Source: Nitrospirota bacterium (GTDB taxonomy: Bacteria; Nitrospirota; 9FT-COMBO-42-15; HDB-SIOI813). Taken from it: 7,493 nt of DNA. Positions 5,644-7,493 of the stretch are shown one piece after another. Position 1 is the stretch's first letter. Each line of letters begins with the position of its first letter. The stretch covers positions 1 through 7,493 of the forward strand of contig JACRGZ010000138.1 of the NCBI GenBank assembly GCA_016234155.1, read 5' to 3'. The position numbers and the translations under genes are program-made. The notes under the pieces were generated by a model. It ran no database searches. It was not told the origin of the DNA and saw only the letters and a program-made list of their open reading frames with translations.

Positions 5644-5940
5644 TCATATAAGGTACCGTTCGATATCTAATGCACCGTGGAATACACCGAGGATATCGAT
5701 ATTTCCATCGCCTTTAATCAGATACGCAATACGGTAGTGCCCGTACAGCAAAATCCGAATTTCTCGATCTGCGACAGGAGCATAACGATGACCCATTCGA
5801 GGGAAATCGATGAGGGCTTGGGCTTTTTCGTATATCCCCTCTACCACGCGATCAGCCGCGTCGGGATTATCAGTCGCAATGTAGTTGAAGATGTCCCTAA
5901 GCCAGAACTCGGCTTCCCGAGTCCAGTTTATTTCCGCCAT
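5644..5940 (-). CDS. ParE/RelE-family toxin
   Basis: The 98-residue protein has the RelE/ParE fold signature: N-terminal INWTREAEFWLRDIFNYI (4-21), the helical pair DAADRVVEGIYEKAQALIDF (27-46), FPRMGHRY (46-53), the strands REIRILLYGHYRIAYLI (59-75), and the closing strand DILGVFHGALDIERYL (82-97). Length is normal. Arg70 and His88 sit where conserved residues usually lie. The predicted role is inhibition of growth, through gyrase (ParE) or ribosome-bound mRNA cleavage (RelE). The sequence leans to ParE, but the target is not certain. Its ATG lies inside the antitoxin gene with a 13-nt overlap, so synthesis is coupled and antitoxin is made first. GC content is higher than in the flanking AT-rich DNA, in keeping with horizontal gain. 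Confidence 0.9.
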   Translation of the reverse strand: MAEINWTREAEFWLRDIFNYIATDNPDAADRVVEGIYEKAQALIDFPRMGHRYAPVADREIRILLYGHYRIAYLIKGDGNIDILGVFHGALDIERYLI

Positions 5941-6113
5941 TGCAGGATCCGATGGCGCATCTCTTCATTCGAGATCGTGCGACCCGCATCGGAGTCCCGG
6001 ACACCGCGGTCTATCATGAGGCCAAATGCCAGCTCCCGCACAATTTCTTCTACCGAGCTGTCATCCGGCTGTTGATCTAAAAGCCTAGCAATCTGTTCCT
6101 TTGCTGTTGCCAT
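5928..6113 (-). CDS. Antitoxin partner of the ParE/RelE-type toxin
   Basis: The 61-residue acidic protein, MATAKEQIARLLDQQPDDSS onward, contains QQPDDSSVEEIVREL (14-28), then IDRGVRDSDAGRTISNEEMR (34-53) and HRILQWRK at the end. The pattern 'LPDD-x-S-x-E-[DE]-[IV]...x-RG...D-x-x-x-GR...EE...W' is typical of short antitoxins placed just before ParE-like toxins. It is expected to bind and block the toxin through its C-terminal part. No full DNA-binding domain is obvious, so whether it represses its own operon is unclear. The ATG start is well supported by a strong AAGGAGGA 8 nt upstream. It overlaps the toxin start by 13 nt. Confidence 0.85.
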   Translation of the reverse strand: MATAKEQIARLLDQQPDDSSVEEIVRELAFGLMIDRGVRDSDAGRTISNEEMRHRILQWRK

Positions 6114-6121
6114 AGCCTGTT

Positions 6122-6180
6122 CCTCCTTACCCTAATTTTACGACTTACCATAAAGAATATGCAATCAACCTTTAATTATA
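6122..6180 (-). promoter_or_regulatory. Ribosome site and possible -10 box of the toxin-antitoxin operon
   Basis: On the minus strand, GGAGG (6126-6122) precedes the antitoxin ATG by 8 nt. A TATAAT (6180-6175) lies about 60 nt upstream of the ATG. No good -35 box is seen 16-18 nt further up, so the promoter part is weak. No clear operator palindrome was found. Confidence 0.4.
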
Positions 6181-6294
6181 CAGTTTTCTCGACCTTATCA
6201 GACTTTTTCTGCCTTTTCAAACAAAATGAATACCAACATTATATAATGAAAGAGATGAAGAGTCCATGGTCGGGGAAATTTTGGGTGAAATTCC

Positions 6295-6323
6295 TGGATA
6301 TGGCTTCAATTGTTCGGTATAAT
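6295..6323 (+). promoter_or_regulatory. Possible promoter of the MFS gene
   Basis: TGGATA (6295-6300; 4 of 6 consensus bases), a 17-nt spacer and TATAAT (6318-6323) lie 38 nt before the transporter ATG. The rest of 6130-6361 is AT-rich and I see no supported gene in it. Confidence 0.4.
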
Positions 6324-6361
6324 GCGGACTACTATGTCAATTAGTTCGAATCTATATACTA

Positions 6362-7030
6362 ATGGAGGATAAGAAGGGGAGGTTATTTTTAAGGCTATGC
6401 CTGTCCGGATTTTTGGCCTTCTTATCTTATAGCCTTTCCAGGTTTCCTGTTATCCCGCTATATGCAGAGAGTCTGGGTGTTGGCCCTAAGGCTATAGGTC
6501 TGATTGTTGCAGCCTCTACCATAACCGGGATCTTTGGAAAATTTTTATCCGGGGGGCTCTCCGATATATATGGCAGAAGGCGCCTCCTGATCGCGGGTTT
6601 GCTCGTCTTTGCCTTTGCCCCATATCTATATCTATTGGTAAATGGCTATATATCCCTCCTGGTTATCCGTTTTATACATGGCTCGGCTACTGCCATATTT
6701 GGCCCTGTTGTCTCTGCTATCATCTCTGATATTGTTGAGAAGGAGAGGCGGGGAGAGAGGCTTGCAACTTATAGCTCTGCTGCAATGATAGGAAATACTA
6801 TTGGCCCATGGCTGGGAGGTATACTCATATCAGCAGGGGGATTTACCTATCCATTTTTGGCGTCTGGTATTGCCGGGATTGCTGCTTTGATTTCTGTTTT
6901 CAGGTGGCCGGAGACAATCCATAAAACTACCCCTGGTGACCTATCGAATGAAAGCGGGGGTCAGCAGTCAGCAGTCAGGAGGAAAGTCTGGATTCTGAAT
7001 CTTCTAAACAGCGAGCGGAGTCGAGCGTAG
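6362..7030 (+). CDS. MFS transporter, N-terminal half (gene interrupted)
   Basis: Residues 1-191 form the first half of a 12-helix major facilitator transporter: six hydrophobic segments, with MFS motif A, GGLSDIYGRRR (64-74), between TM2 and TM3, RFIHGSATA (103-111) on TM4, and NTIGPWLGG (145-153) on TM5. The substrate cannot be predicted, although drug/sugar-efflux type families look similar. After Pro191 the frame enters the GC-rich insert, adding 31 unrelated residues (GDLSNESGG...) before TAG at 7028-7030. A normal protein would be about 390-400 residues. The ATG at 6362 has no upstream ribosome site; a GGAGG overlaps the start codon instead. The rest of the transporter continues from 7168 in another frame, so this is most likely a disrupted gene. 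Independent expression of the half cannot be excluded. Confidence 0.8.
   Translation: MEDKKGRLFLRLCLSGFLAFLSYSLSRFPVIPLYAESLGVGPKAIGLIVAASTITGIFGKFLSGGLSDIYGRRRLLIAGLLVFAFAPYLYLLVNGYISLLVIRFIHGSATAIFGPVVSAIISDIVEKERRGERLATYSSAAMIGNTIGPWLGGILISAGGFTYPFLASGIAGIAALISVFRWPETIHKTTPGDLSNESGGQQSAVRRKVWILNLLNSERSRA
6961..6981. repeat. Tandem 7-mer TCAGCAG x3
   Basis: TCAGCAG 6961-6967, TCAGCAG 6968-6974 and TCAGGAG 6975-6981 (one mismatch) lie in tandem near the left part of the insert. They may reflect replication slippage and are a useful mark for finding sister copies. Confidence 0.75.
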
Positions 7031-7052
7031 GGAGGGGGAGGCAACGATCATC

Positions 7053-7096
7053 TGTGGGGGCCCGTGCGGTGCAGTTGCTCCTCCGATGCCCCCACA
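7053..7096. repeat. Long hairpin in the insert, left
   Basis: TGTGGGGGC (7053-7061) is the exact reverse complement of GCCCCCACA (7088-7096), with a 26-nt loop. It is the first of two strong stems in the insert. Confidence 0.7.
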
Positions 7097-7107
7097 CCCC
7101 ACGCTTG

Positions 7108-7146
7108 CACCGGCAAAGCCGGATGCTCGCTTCGGCTTTGCCGGTG
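7108..7146. repeat. Perfect 14-bp hairpin in the insert, right
   Basis: CACCGGCAAAGCCG (7108-7121) pairs perfectly with CGGCTTTGCCGGTG (7133-7146) across an 11-nt loop. It is the strongest stem in the window. No T-run follows, so it is not a standard terminator, but it could still stall polymerase or ribosome. Confidence 0.85.
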
Positions 7147-7167
7147 GAGGGGGATGGTCGCTCCCCT

Positions 7168-7493
7168 GTAATTGCCAAAGGTAGATTTATTGAGGGCCTC
7201 AGGGAGGTAGTATCTAACCTGTCGATCCTTGGGGCAAGCATAACCCAGGCGCTTCAGTTTTTTGCAACAGGCGCAATTGAGGGGTTTCTTCCTATCTATG
7301 CAAAGCAGGTGGCAGGGCTTAAACCATGGCAGATCGGTTTTCTCTTTGGGGTCCAGACCGTTTCAACGCTTATGGCCAGGCCTATAATGGGCGCCATGTC
7401 GGACAGGATAGGGAGAAGACCCCAGATTATTGCCGGTCTTTTATGCGGCGCCTCCATTGTCTGGATGATTCCGCATATAAGAATATTTTATGG
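7168..7493 (+). CDS. MFS transporter, C-terminal half (partial, runs off window)
   Basis: This frame reads VIAKGRFIEGLREVVSNLSI and continues with two or more hydrophobic segments, including GFLPIYAKQ. It also has the second-half copy of motif A, MGAMSDRIGRRPQ, the usual TM8-TM9 loop of a 12-helix MFS protein. It continues past the window end. It is in a different frame from the N-terminal half and rejoins it exactly if the 233-bp insert is removed. The frame is open back to 6952, through the insert. If translated separately, candidate starts are GTG 7054 (GGAGG at 7037-7041, 12 nt upstream) or ATG 7123 (inside a hairpin, no ribosome site). It is most simply the 3' part of a disrupted gene. 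Start and end are therefore the limits of homology, not of a proven gene. Confidence 0.75.

Larger units (their letters stand above)
6930..7168. mobile_element. MITE-like insertion of about 233 bp in the MFS gene
   Basis: CCCCTG occurs at 6930-6935 and at 7163-7168. Deleting one copy plus the DNA between (233 bp) joins ...ACC CCT to GTA ATT GCC and gives one frame, HKTTP-VIAKGRFIEG, through the MFS central loop. The insert carries no transposase gene, is GC-rich and is full of hairpins, which suggests a small non-autonomous element with a 6-bp target duplication. The ends GTGACCTATC (6936-6945) and GATGGTCGC (7153-7161) are imperfectly complementary, which may be terminal inverted repeats. 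The family was not recognised. The exact ends are inferred, and the short repeats could be coincidence. Confidence 0.6.

Noticed and set aside
5677..6075. A 132-codon plus-strand open frame
   Set aside because: Antisense to the overlapping toxin-antitoxin pair, which has clear family motifs, coupling and a strong ribosome site.
6159..6344. A 61-codon plus-strand open frame between the antitoxin and the MFS gene
   Set aside because: No ribosome site, no recognisable motif, AT-rich low-complexity product, and it overlaps the likely promoters of both neighbours.
7108..7146. Rho-independent terminator
   Set aside because: The stem is strong but the following bases are GC-rich (GGTGGAGGGGG) with no T-run on either strand, so it is treated as part of the insertion.
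6975..7241. An 88-codon minus-strand open frame over the insert
   Set aside because: It arises from GC-rich hairpin DNA and the antisense of the MFS C half; no family signal.

Overview
This window looks like chromosomal DNA of a moderately AT-rich, probably anaerobic bacterium. The taxon is a guess. Frequent ATA and AGG codons, QueH in place of the cobalamin-dependent QueG, a short NadA, and interspersed inverted repeats of a kind common in Nitrospirota- and Desulfobacterota-like genomes fit such a host. No ribosomal or other marker gene is present to prove it.

Layout. 1-329: non-coding, with two interspersed repeat elements. 330-2934 (minus strand): a tight operon, cysteine desulfurase -> nadA -> queH, with gaps of 9 and 1 nt. 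A plausible promoter lies at 3007-3036. The desulfurase supplies sulfur for Fe-S clusters, and both downstream products are Fe-S enzymes (quinolinate synthase for NAD, epoxyqueuosine reductase for queuosine tRNA). 3113-3739 (minus): a class I SAM-dependent methyltransferase with its own near-identical promoter, placed so close to the ATG that the mRNA may be leaderless.

3780-6113 is accessory and eroded. It holds a frameshifted BrnA-type antitoxin gene and a 5'-truncated BrnT toxin gene (both minus), a small GC-rich block where the toxin breaks off, and an exported lipoprotein of unknown function behind a consensus promoter (plus). It also holds a 48-codon remnant of a CorA magnesium channel (minus) and an intact ParE/RelE-type toxin-antitoxin pair (minus). 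Two short, similar GGGG(A/T)CA-type motifs lie near the edges of this debris.

6362-7493 (plus): a major facilitator transporter split in its central loop by about 233 bp of GC-rich, hairpin-forming DNA. Removing the DNA between two CCCCTG direct repeats (6930-6935 and 7163-7168) restores one continuous reading frame, which points to a small non-autonomous insertion. The C-terminal half runs off the window.

No tRNA, rRNA, CRISPR array or complete transposase gene was recognised. I did not see a convincing new defence or biosynthetic system. The most unusual items are the structured insertion in the transporter and the decayed brnTA locus.
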